Of a stretch of 64,000 nt of DNA, positions 34,110 through 41,740 are shown piece after piece. The notes under the pieces were generated by a model. The model did not search any database, was not told where the DNA came from, and saw only the letters and a program-made list of their open reading frames with translations. The stretch comes from CBDCYH01 sp965224105 (GTDB lineage Bacteria > Bacteroidota > Rhodothermia > Rhodothermales > JABDKH01): assembly GCA_965224105.1 (NCBI GenBank), contig CBDCYH010000002.1, positions 1,178,001 to 1,242,000 on the forward strand, read 5' to 3'. Each line of letters opens with the position of its first letter. Position 1 is the stretch's first letter. The position numbers were made by a program, and so were the translations under genes.

Positions 34110-34563
34110 CGGCTCGTGCGTGGTTAAGCTTGGCGAGGACGACGGCCTGTTTGGCTGCCGAGGTGACGGCGACAAGGATGGTGTCGTCTCCGGCTACGGT
34201 TCCAACTACCTCAGACCAGTTGAGGGAGTCGATGCACACAGCGACGCGTTGCGCTCCGCCGATGACGGTTTTAATTACGATGAGGTTGGGGCCTGCGGGG
34301 ACAATCGAGTTGATGAGGTAGGTCACCTGTCGGATAGACGAGAGAGATTCTCTTTCGGTTGATCCGAAGGGCATTTGGTAGCGGCCGTCAATTTTTATCA
34401 CGCCCAGTCTGTGCAAGTCGCGGCTCACGCACGACTGGGTTACATCGTATCCGTGGTTTCGGAGTTTTTCCTGGAGGACGGCCTGGTTGGCTACCGATTC
34501 TGATTCGATAATCGAACGGATTGTCTCGTGGCGGGCCGCTTGCTGCTGTTCGCTGGATGGCAT
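34102..34563 (-). CDS. argR: Arginine repressor ArgR
   Basis: 153 residues from ATG 34563 (longer TTG/ATG upstream rejected because the extra 18 residues run into AT-rich operator sequence). N-terminal winged helix with QAVLQEKLRNHGYDVTQSCVSRDLHRLGVIKI (the SR-x-L recognition helix), C-terminal arginine-binding hexamer domain with GGAQRVAVCIDSLNW and GTVAGDDTILVAV. It senses arginine and represses the operon that it heads. This is one of few regulators in the window. Confidence 0.94.
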   Translation of the reverse strand: MPSSEQQQAARHETIRSIIESESVANQAVLQEKLRNHGYDVTQSCVSRDLHRLGVIKIDGRYQMPFGSTERESLSSIRQVTYLINSIVPAGPNLIVIKTVIGGAQRVAVCIDSLNWSEVVGTVAGDDTILVAVTSAAKQAVVLAKLNHARADA

Positions 34564-34795
34564 TCTGATTTCGTTATTTACGACGATTGGCACATATAAA
34601 TATACAGCACTATGCAAATACTATGCAACACTACCGCTCCCCAAATCCACTATGGGCCACATTATTCAGCATATATCACATTAATGTGCATATAGCGTCA
34701 ATCAGGTTTGTGTGAAACAGAGGCCTAGTTCTTCCGTTCGGGGTACTGACAGCCGATACCATCGAAAACCTACTCGCACCAAACGTAATTCAGAG
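34564..34795. promoter_or_regulatory. Intergenic region upstream of argR, likely ArgR operator and arg promoter
   Basis: 232 bp between the argR start and the divergent lipoprotein gene, AT-rich. It contains a perfect 12-bp palindrome CACATTAATGTG (34677-34688) with AT-rich flanks GCATATAT and CATATAGC, and a direct repeat ACTATGCAA at about 34609 and 34619. ATTATTCA at 34661-34668 resembles half an ARG box. These would suit autoregulation by ArgR; no exact ARG-box pair is present, so this is tentative. Confidence 0.45.
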
Positions 34796-35575
34796 ATGAA
34801 ACGCTTTTTCCTACTCATTCTGCCTCTTTCCTTTGGGATTCTATTGGCGGGATGCGACTCGTCTAATCCCGACGCCGATGCGCCAGAGCCGCTGGCGTCA
34901 GAAATTTTTGAAATTGAGACCGACGTATTTGGCCCAGCCGGCAAATCACAAATTTTGACGAACCACGCTGTCGCGGCAACGCGCGTCGGTTTTGTTTCTT
35001 TGGTCGTCAAGGCAAACCTGGTATTGCCTTACCTGCTAACAGCCGCAACGCTGAACGCAAACCCTGAGTCAGACGGAGACGGTTGGACGTGGACGGTTTC
35101 GGGCGTCGATGTTGCCCAGAACGACTTCAGCCTTTCTCTTCGCGCCGAGCCAACCAACGGCGGATTCGACTGGACGATGACTGTTTCCGGAACAGCCGGC
35201 GAGGACACGTACGACGACTTTGTTCTCTACACTGCGTCGTCAAATGCTAATGGTAGTGTTGGAGCGTGGTCTCTTTACTTGCCCCAGAGCGGCGTTAGAA
35301 CAAATGTTCTCAATGCGAACTTTACGAAACCGTCAGCGAGCGAAGCTTCGTTGGAGTTCAGCGTGCCGTCCGGATCGAATGCTGGCGACTCGGTTATTTA
35401 CACTGCCGCAGGATCTGCCCGGACGTTCACATACACAGACGTAAGCGATTCCAAGACAACTTTCGTGTCGTGGGATGCAGTTACCAAGGCCGGCTACATC
35501 AAGGCGGATGACTACAACGGTGGCATCGAAGCTTGCTGGGACAGCAACTTCGACAACACCACCTGCCAGTTCTAG
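34796..35575 (+). CDS. Hypothetical lipoprotein
   Basis: 259 residues from ATG 34796. Lipobox LLAGC at residue 20 after a clear hydrophobic h-region, then acidic linker (DSSNPDADAPEP). The remainder is beta-rich, acidic and rich in Ser, Thr, Asp; a repeat-like pattern WTWTVSGVDV / WTMTVSGTAG is seen. C-terminal ACWDSNFDNTTCQF has two Cys that may form a disulfide. No family recognised. It diverges from argR and is isolated. Confidence 0.62.
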   Translation: MKRFFLLILPLSFGILLAGCDSSNPDADAPEPLASEIFEIETDVFGPAGKSQILTNHAVAATRVGFVSLVVKANLVLPYLLTAATLNANPESDGDGWTWTVSGVDVAQNDFSLSLRAEPTNGGFDWTMTVSGTAGEDTYDDFVLYTASSNANGSVGAWSLYLPQSGVRTNVLNANFTKPSASEASLEFSVPSGSNAGDSVIYTAAGSARTFTYTDVSDSKTTFVSWDAVTKAGYIKADDYNGGIEACWDSNFDNTTCQF

Positions 35576-35587
35576 CGCAGACTCCCG

Positions 35588-36127
35588 CTAGTTCTCAACT
35601 TCGCACTCGGTCCTGCGGCGCGAATCGGTAAGACTAACAATCTTCCAGCCGTCTTCGGAATTGAAGAGCTGCATGGCGTTCACGCCGCAGTGACTGAACG
35701 TGTCTCCCAGATAAAACGCGTAATCCATCCACGCCGTGGCGAGAGGGTCGTCAACACGAATCTCGAGGCCCCAGATTTTCTCATCCCAAACCTCGTCGTG
35801 GGGAGTACCCACCGCGTTAACAAATCCATCGGGGTCGCCAGAAAAAACTGCAGGCTGACCGCTTCGATATGTTACAGTTCGAAACGAGGCCCCATCAGCA
35901 ATAACACTTCGAACCGCGGTGCTGTCGCCTGCCCGCATGCCGTCGAAGAGCGTCTCAATCATTGCCGTGATTTCGGCCTTGGCTTCCATGTGCGCTTCGT
36001 GATCCTCTTCCCCGTGCATTTCTGCATGGTGCGCGGCATGATCTTCTGAGTCCATGTCGTGCGACATGTCTTTGGTGGAGGAGCAGCCGATCAACGTCAG
36101 GCATACGATAAGAGCAAGTGGCTTCAT
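35588..36127 (-). CDS. Lipoprotein with NTF2-like (SnoaL) domain and His/Asp/Glu-rich linker
   Basis: 179 residues. Lipobox LIGC at residue 15. Residues 20-50 are extremely rich in His, Asp, Glu and Met (MSHDMDSEDHAAHHAEMHGEE), a likely metal-binding segment or acidic spacer. Residues 50-175 have the alpha+beta NTF2/SnoaL pattern (AMIETLFDGMRAGDSTAVRSVIADGASF, WMDYAFYLGDTFSHCGVNAMQLFNSEDGWKIVSLTDSRRR). Probable outer-membrane or periplasmic lipoprotein. It precedes the SLC12-like gene by 14 bp on the same strand and may be downstream in its transcript. Confidence 0.8.
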   Translation of the reverse strand: MKPLALIVCLTLIGCSSTKDMSHDMDSEDHAAHHAEMHGEEDHEAHMEAKAEITAMIETLFDGMRAGDSTAVRSVIADGASFRTVTYRSGQPAVFSGDPDGFVNAVGTPHDEVWDEKIWGLEIRVDDPLATAWMDYAFYLGDTFSHCGVNAMQLFNSEDGWKIVSLTDSRRRTECEVEN

Positions 36128-36140
36128 AGCTTGGTAAAGG

Positions 36141-38381
36141 TTATTCGATTACAATTTCCTGGGGAGCGTGGACAAACAGAACATCCTTCAAATCGGGATG
36201 ATTGAGAAACACCTTCTCTCTGCGCGATCGCAACCCGGTAAGGTCAAAGCCAATCAGCGTGAGGTCGGCATCGTTTGATTCTTCTTTTACCAGTTCGCGG
36301 AATGATTCCACGTCGTCCACGGACAAAAACTTCACGTTCTTCTCTGATATAGGCAGACGGCCCTCGCGGATGAGAGTTTCAAACTCCTGTCTCCGGTCGT
36401 CGACCTGCGCCTTCGGCAACGCCGCGAAAACCCGAATCTCTGCTTTGGACCACTCCGGATGGCCAAGTAGGATGTACGCCAGCAGGATCATGCTGTTAGC
36501 GTTGTTGCGGTCGTTCCAGGTAAGCCAGATGTGGATGCGCTTCCGGTCGCCGAAATAGAATTCCGAATGCCGGAGGACGAGCAACGTTTTTCTTGTGCCC
36601 GCTGCGAAGAGCGCGCTCTCAACAACCTCCATCTGAATTTCTTCCGGATCTGCTGATGTGAATTCGAACAGCACGGTGTTGTTGGAGAGTCCGGATACTC
36701 CGGGTATTTGCAGGCTTTGCGCCAACGCCGAAATTAGCGACGGGCTCACAATTGCATCCATGTAGACCGTAGTGTTCTGGTCTTCGGAAAGCTTGATGAG
36801 CTTTCCTTTGGCACGTTCGCTCTCCCGAACCATTTCGGGATTGAGAATACCCTTGATGAAATGCAGGTAGGTGCCAAACGCGTGGCGGTGGCAGAGCCAG
36901 CGAAGAAATTCCAGTGGCGCCCTGCGGTCGAACGTTCGGTCATTCACCATGATGATGCTTGGGCGCCATTCGGTAGGAGCGTGCTGTCGACGCGGCTGCA
37001 GACGAATCTGCAGATAGCGTGTAAGCTGCGTCATCACTCCTTCAAACATCTCTGCAAGATCGCTTCTTTCCGTTTTCCTCCGACGAGAGATTACCATGTA
37101 CAGCGCACCCATCACCACGAGTGCGAGCAACGCGAAAACGGGATCCATCTGGAACATCATAAAGAGGCACATGAGCGCCCCGAAGAGGCTTATGTACCAG
37201 CGCGATCGGAAGCTCGGTCGATAGCTTGGGCGCGACGCAAAGTGTTCCAGGAAACTGATCGCGCATAGTGCGCCATACGTAACCATGAAGAACATGGAGA
37301 TGAGGCGGGCGACAAAGTTGACGTTGCCCAGGATTACGATGACAATCGCAATGATGGCGGTGACGATAGTCGTGTTTCGCGGTTCATTCACCTCACCAAT
37401 CCCTTTTGCCAGCCAGGCGTTGCCCTTGCTAATGGGCAGGCAATCATCCGCGCCGATGGCCTGCAAGGTGCGCGGGGCGACGAGGACTGATCCGATGGCA
37501 GAGCTTAGTGTCGCACATGCCAGCCCGATTGGAATGATGGGTCCCCACCACGCGATCTCGCCCATCACAAGTGGGTTTTCCGCGAGCATGTCTGTAGGAG
37601 CAGAGTAGGCGAGTTTGATGACGATGAATATGTAAACGATCATGCCGACAACGGTCGCCAGTAACGTTCCTTGCGGGATGGACTTCCGCGGATTGGCCAG
37701 ATCTCCCGACAGCCCGACGCCGGCGGTCATGCCCGTGAATGCCGGGAAGCAGATAGCGAAGACGATAAAGAAGGAGTCGGCGCCTGTAACCTGGCTGGAA
37801 AGGCTAACGGTGCTTGGGTCAAACCCGTCCACCGGAGATCCTGCGAAAAACATCGCGAGCGAGATAACCAGTATCACTACAACAAAGTAGAGTGCCTTCA
37901 CGCCGAGCGCGGCGCCTTTCGAAAGTACCAACGCAAGCAGGCCAAGCGTTGCCGGAATGGAAATTATCCGTGGATCATACGGTATGCCCACCATCGATTG
38001 GATCGCGTCGCCGAGCGGCCTAAAAGATTCGGCAAAAGCGATCATATAGAACGCGACGGAAATGGCTTGCGAGAGGTAAAGCGAAATCCCAATGACCGTT
38101 CCGATGGTAGTGCCGAACGATCGTGAGATGATAAAGTATTCGCCGCCGCCCTCAACTTTTCTGTTCGTCGCAATTTCGGCTATTGCCAGCGCGGTGGGTA
38201 TCGTAACCAGGTGGCCAATGAGGATGATGGCCAGCGAACCGATGAGACCGACGTTCCCAACGGCGTACCCGAAGCGCAAAAACATAATCGCGCCGAGGAT
38301 AGTGCTGATTCCCGCGAGGAAAACCGGCAACGTCCCGAATCCGTGGCCTCCGTTGCCGTTTGGCTGTTCCGCTTCACTCAT
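36141..38381 (-). CDS. SLC12-like cation-chloride cotransporter / APC-family permease
   Basis: 746 residues: about 12 transmembrane helices (residues 12-420), starting PVFLAGISTILGAIMFLRFGYAVG, the SLC12-type first helix, followed by a cytoplasmic C-terminal region of some 300 residues with Rossmann-like strands (IIMVND, LLVLRHSEF, VKFLSVDD). This C-terminal tail is like the SLC12 cotransporter domain rather than simple amino-acid permeases. Inner membrane; substrate (ions with chloride, or amino acids) not determined. Largest transporter gene in the window. Confidence 0.86.
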   Translation of the reverse strand: MSEAEQPNGNGGHGFGTLPVFLAGISTILGAIMFLRFGYAVGNVGLIGSLAIILIGHLVTIPTALAIAEIATNRKVEGGGEYFIISRSFGTTIGTVIGISLYLSQAISVAFYMIAFAESFRPLGDAIQSMVGIPYDPRIISIPATLGLLALVLSKGAALGVKALYFVVVILVISLAMFFAGSPVDGFDPSTVSLSSQVTGADSFFIVFAICFPAFTGMTAGVGLSGDLANPRKSIPQGTLLATVVGMIVYIFIVIKLAYSAPTDMLAENPLVMGEIAWWGPIIPIGLACATLSSAIGSVLVAPRTLQAIGADDCLPISKGNAWLAKGIGEVNEPRNTTIVTAIIAIVIVILGNVNFVARLISMFFMVTYGALCAISFLEHFASRPSYRPSFRSRWYISLFGALMCLFMMFQMDPVFALLALVVMGALYMVISRRRKTERSDLAEMFEGVMTQLTRYLQIRLQPRRQHAPTEWRPSIIMVNDRTFDRRAPLEFLRWLCHRHAFGTYLHFIKGILNPEMVRESERAKGKLIKLSEDQNTTVYMDAIVSPSLISALAQSLQIPGVSGLSNNTVLFEFTSADPEEIQMEVVESALFAAGTRKTLLVLRHSEFYFGDRKRIHIWLTWNDRNNANSMILLAYILLGHPEWSKAEIRVFAALPKAQVDDRRQEFETLIREGRLPISEKNVKFLSVDDVESFRELVKEESNDADLTLIGFDLTGLRSRREKVFLNHPDLKDVLFVHAPQEIVIE

Positions 38382-38410
38382 TTAATCTGACCCATTGCTT
38401 CAAGGTAAGG

Positions 38411-39436
38411 TCATTCGCGGAATCGCCCAAGCCACGCCGACACTGAATCCATCGCCATTTCTGCGTAGGCTACGTGTGCACGGGTACTTGGATGACTGTC
38501 GTCAGGTATCAACGTATTACCCTCCAGTCGCAGGTCTACTGGTAAGTCCGCGAACCATATTTCGGCATCGGAAAGGGATGAGAAAAAGTCGGGAGTCTGG
38601 TCATCCGAAACCAAATTCAGGACAGCGAAGCGAGTTCCATAGGCGCGGCAAAGAGCGTCCATCTCTTCGATTATGTTTGTGAGTACCTCAACCTCGAGTG
38701 CACCCCGCCGGGTTTTTCGGTTTATCGTTTCGTCTAGTGTATTGGAGATTGCCAAATACCTGGAGAACGGGACCGGGCGATAACGGACAGGCACGAAGCG
38801 TAGCTGATCTACACTTTGCACATCGACCACAGGTATGACGATATCTCCGAGGCTATTAAACGAGGCAAGCGTTTTCATCCATGTCCGGGAGCGGATGTTT
38901 CTAACTCCGTGAAACGGAGCGTGCCCGAAAACCACGAGGTCGGGTGGATCGGATGTTAATTCCAGCAGCTGGCCCAGTTGCAGATACGATTGCAGCGTAC
39001 CGTACGCGGGCACGGCGAAGTTGTAACTACGAAGTTGCAGCGAATTGGCGAGAATGCTCGGATAGGGCGAGCTGTCGTCCACGCCCCACCCGTACGTGTA
39101 CGATCCCCCGAGGAACCACACGGTTCGGGGCGCAGCATTGTCCTGCCGCACGGTCGACCGGTACAGTGTCGTCGATGTATCGGACAACATGATACTGTCG
39201 TGATGCGTTTCGAACGTTAGCCCGTTGATGCTGATGATTGCCTCTCGAGCGTTCAATGCGAATCCAGCAAGCTCATCCGGACGGAAAAAAGTCGTGGGTG
39301 CCTCGATCCTGAGTTCCACATCCCGGTCGGGTTGCCAGGGTGTATAACCTTGCCACCGAAGGACTATTTCGGCGCTGATCAACGAGAGGAGCAGGCTACT
39401 CAGTACGAGGACGATGGCTGACCGAGGATTCTGCAC
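38411..39436 (-). CDS. SGNH/GDSL-like hydrolase
   Basis: 341 residues, one N-terminal membrane anchor or signal segment (residues 7-25). Residues from about 105 have WFLGGSYTYGWGVDDSSPYPSILANSL, where GGSYT is block I with the nucleophile Ser, and DDSHPSTRAH near the end supplies the Asp and His of the triad. These mark an SGNH esterase or acetyltransferase-like hydrolase located outside the cytoplasm. Substrate not known. It lies between the SLC12-like gene and HiPIP gene on the same strand. Confidence 0.8.
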   Translation of the reverse strand: MQNPRSAIVLVLSSLLLSLISAEIVLRWQGYTPWQPDRDVELRIEAPTTFFRPDELAGFALNAREAIISINGLTFETHHDSIMLSDTSTTLYRSTVRQDNAAPRTVWFLGGSYTYGWGVDDSSPYPSILANSLQLRSYNFAVPAYGTLQSYLQLGQLLELTSDPPDLVVFGHAPFHGVRNIRSRTWMKTLASFNSLGDIVIPVVDVQSVDQLRFVPVRYRPVPFSRYLAISNTLDETINRKTRRGALEVEVLTNIIEEMDALCRAYGTRFAVLNLVSDDQTPDFFSSLSDAEIWFADLPVDLRLEGNTLIPDDSHPSTRAHVAYAEMAMDSVSAWLGRFRE

Positions 39437-39463
39437 GGTTTGCGTTCGAGTCCCCGTGGGGCG

Positions 39464-39802
39464 TTAGGATTGGCGAGCTGCCCAGGTTATGCAGTATCCT
39501 TTCGGAGCCACCGGGCCCTTGACAACGGTGCACGTGCCGCACGATCGGGGAGACTCACCCTCCACCCAGAACGAACAATTGTTGCAGTACTGGCCCTGTT
39601 TGGCGGAGAGGTCTACGTAGCCCAATTTGCTGCGGTTGCTTATATCATCCTCGCTTAGTCCGGAGGTGTCATCGCATGTTACTGCCAACTCTTGGTCGGC
39701 AGCGTTGTCGATACTGCTCGCAGCATCTTTGTCGGCGCAACCTGCTCCGATAGCGACTAATCCAACTCCGAGGGTGTTGCGTAAAAACGTTCTCCTTTCC
39801 AT
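39464..39802 (-). CDS. High-potential iron-sulfur protein (HiPIP), Tat-exported lipoprotein-type
   Basis: 112 residues. The N-terminus ERRTFLRN is a twin-arginine Tat motif, followed by a hydrophobic stretch and GAGC, a lipobox-like Cys at 22. The mature part has the HiPIP cluster residues: QYCNNC, SCGTC and PKGYC, with AARQS at the end. HiPIPs are periplasmic one-electron carriers with a [4Fe-4S] cluster. In Rhodothermus marinus HiPIP donates to the caa3 oxidase; the same role is a sensible inference here. Tat export is expected since the cluster is assembled before transport. Confidence 0.9.
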   Translation of the reverse strand: MERRTFLRNTLGVGLVAIGAGCADKDAASSIDNAADQELAVTCDDTSGLSEDDISNRSKLGYVDLSAKQGQYCNNCSFWVEGESPRSCGTCTVVKGPVAPKGYCITWAARQS

Positions 39803-39838
39803 GCGCTTGCGGACGTTTGGGTTGGGTCGTTTAAGACC

Positions 39839-41584
39839 TCAAGTCGCGACATGTTCTTCTGCTGGCCGGAAATCTTTTGCCTTCAATTGCAGAAACGAGC
39901 GGCCGTTCCAGGTGCTTTCTTCGAGAGTGAAGACGACATCCAGGTGCTTGCCTGATCGTTGGCTATCGAGCGCTGTGCCTGCCTGTCCGCCGAGCCCGAA
40001 TCCGATTGCGTCCAATGCGATCGAGGCCTCATCGCTTCTCACGGTAAACTTCAGGTGTTCGTCTTTGCGGCCGACAGTCCGCGGTGTCCCAACAATCTGC
40101 AGTTTGCGTGACCGGAAGACCGGACGAGAGTTAAGCGGGCCGAACGGTTCAAACTGTTTTAGAACGGGCCAGAAGCGGGGGCTGATTTCCGAAAGCTCAA
40201 GTGTTCCGTCGATCTTTATGCTTGGTACGAGCATCTCGGGGGTGATCCTGTCTGCGAGCACTGTGTCGAACGCTTCCGAGAACGCGGGTACGTTTTCTTC
40301 GGGTAGGCTCAGTCCAGCCGCGTACTTGTGGCCACCGAACTGGATCAGGTGGTTTTCGCATGCCTTCAAGGCGTCGAAAACGTTCACTCCTTCAATCGAG
40401 CGTACGGATCCCTTCACCACATCCCCAACGCGCGTTAACATTACGGTGGGGCGGAAGAAGCGCTCCACTATTCTGCTCGCGGTGATTCCTATTATGCCTG
40501 CGTGCCAGGTGGGATCAAACAGCACAAGCCCGTTGCGTTGCCGCGAGACAAAGTGTTGCTCGGCCTGCGCCATAGCACCGTCGAGCACTTTGCGATCCTC
40601 TTTCCGCCGCGCATCATTAACCTGTTCGATTTTCCGCGCCAGGTCTTTTGCCTGACCTGGATTGTCTGATGTTAATAAGTCGACGCCGAGCGAAGCATCT
40701 TCCATTCTGCCCGCGGCGTTCAGGCGCGGCGCAATCTGGAAGACAATTTGCGAAGTGTTGCACTTGGTCAGGTCGATGAGGCCGCATCGCGCCAGCTCAG
40801 TGAGTCCGAGTCTTGGGGAGGAGCGGATGCGAGCAAGCCCTTCCCTCATGAGCACACGGTTCTCGCCGGTGAGCGGAACGATGTCGCTGGCAATGGACAG
40901 TGCGACGAGGTCCAGATACTGCAGCGCGCGCGACTCGTCAAGTTGCATATGTCGTAACACCGCCTGCGCCAGCTTGAACCCCACGCCGCATCCTGAAAGT
41001 TCGTCAAATGGATATTCGCAATCAGGCCGCTTGGGGTTGAGGACTGCGACTGCTGATGGTAACTCCTTGGGCACGGTGTGATGATCAGCGATAATCAGAT
41101 CGACCCCCAGCTTGGCGGCATAGTCCGCAGGGTCGACCGCGGTAATACCACAATCCAACGCAATGATGAGAGCCGGCTCTTTCTTCATTGCCGCGTCTAT
41201 GCCCATTTCGCTTAGACCGTAGCCATGGAAGAGCCGATGCGGGATGAAATAATCAGCGTCACCGCCCAGGTCTTGCAGGAAGGTTAGCATCAGTGCGGTG
41301 GATGTGACGCCGTCCACGTCGTAATCGCCGTAGACGACGATACGCTCCCGGTTGTTGATAGCCGCTGCGACACGCCCCGCAGCGATGTTCATGTCCGCCA
41401 TCAGGAAGGGATCGTGGGTGTGCTCGATGCTTGGTCGGAAGTAGGATCTGGCAGCGTCGAAAGAGTCAACCCCGCGCAGGACGAGGGCCTGGGTGAGCGC
41501 GATGGGAAGGTTATTTAGCTCGGCACTGAGGGAACGCACCAGCGAATCGTTCTCGACTTTTTTCTCGACCCACCGATACTTCAT
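39839..41584 (-). CDS. recJ: Single-stranded-DNA-specific exonuclease RecJ
   Basis: 581 residues from ATG 41584 (MKYRWVEKKVE, the usual start). DHH phosphoesterase motifs: VYGDYDVDGVTSTALM (motif I), ALDCGIT (II), IADHHTVP (III), and NPKRPDCEYPFDELSGCGVGFKL (IV), then DHHA1 with GGHKYAAGLSL and the OB fold. It degrades single-stranded DNA 5' to 3' in recombination and mismatch repair. The HiPIP gene follows by 36 bp. Normal length. Confidence 0.95.
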   Translation of the reverse strand: MKYRWVEKKVENDSLVRSLSAELNNLPIALTQALVLRGVDSFDAARSYFRPSIEHTHDPFLMADMNIAAGRVAAAINNRERIVVYGDYDVDGVTSTALMLTFLQDLGGDADYFIPHRLFHGYGLSEMGIDAAMKKEPALIIALDCGITAVDPADYAAKLGVDLIIADHHTVPKELPSAVAVLNPKRPDCEYPFDELSGCGVGFKLAQAVLRHMQLDESRALQYLDLVALSIASDIVPLTGENRVLMREGLARIRSSPRLGLTELARCGLIDLTKCNTSQIVFQIAPRLNAAGRMEDASLGVDLLTSDNPGQAKDLARKIEQVNDARRKEDRKVLDGAMAQAEQHFVSRQRNGLVLFDPTWHAGIIGITASRIVERFFRPTVMLTRVGDVVKGSVRSIEGVNVFDALKACENHLIQFGGHKYAAGLSLPEENVPAFSEAFDTVLADRITPEMLVPSIKIDGTLELSEISPRFWPVLKQFEPFGPLNSRPVFRSRKLQIVGTPRTVGRKDEHLKFTVRSDEASIALDAIGFGLGGQAGTALDSQRSGKHLDVVFTLEESTWNGRSFLQLKAKDFRPAEEHVAT

Positions 41585-41740
41585 AAATCCCTGCTGTAAA
41601 TACACTGCAACCCCGTCAAAATGCGGAATAATGACCTCATTATCTGCCAAAAATCAGAGGATTGGGATTATCGCATCCGCAGAAAATGCCGATTAAGTGC
41701 TTAACCCAATAGCACTTCACCGTATAACTTTTCTGCTGCA

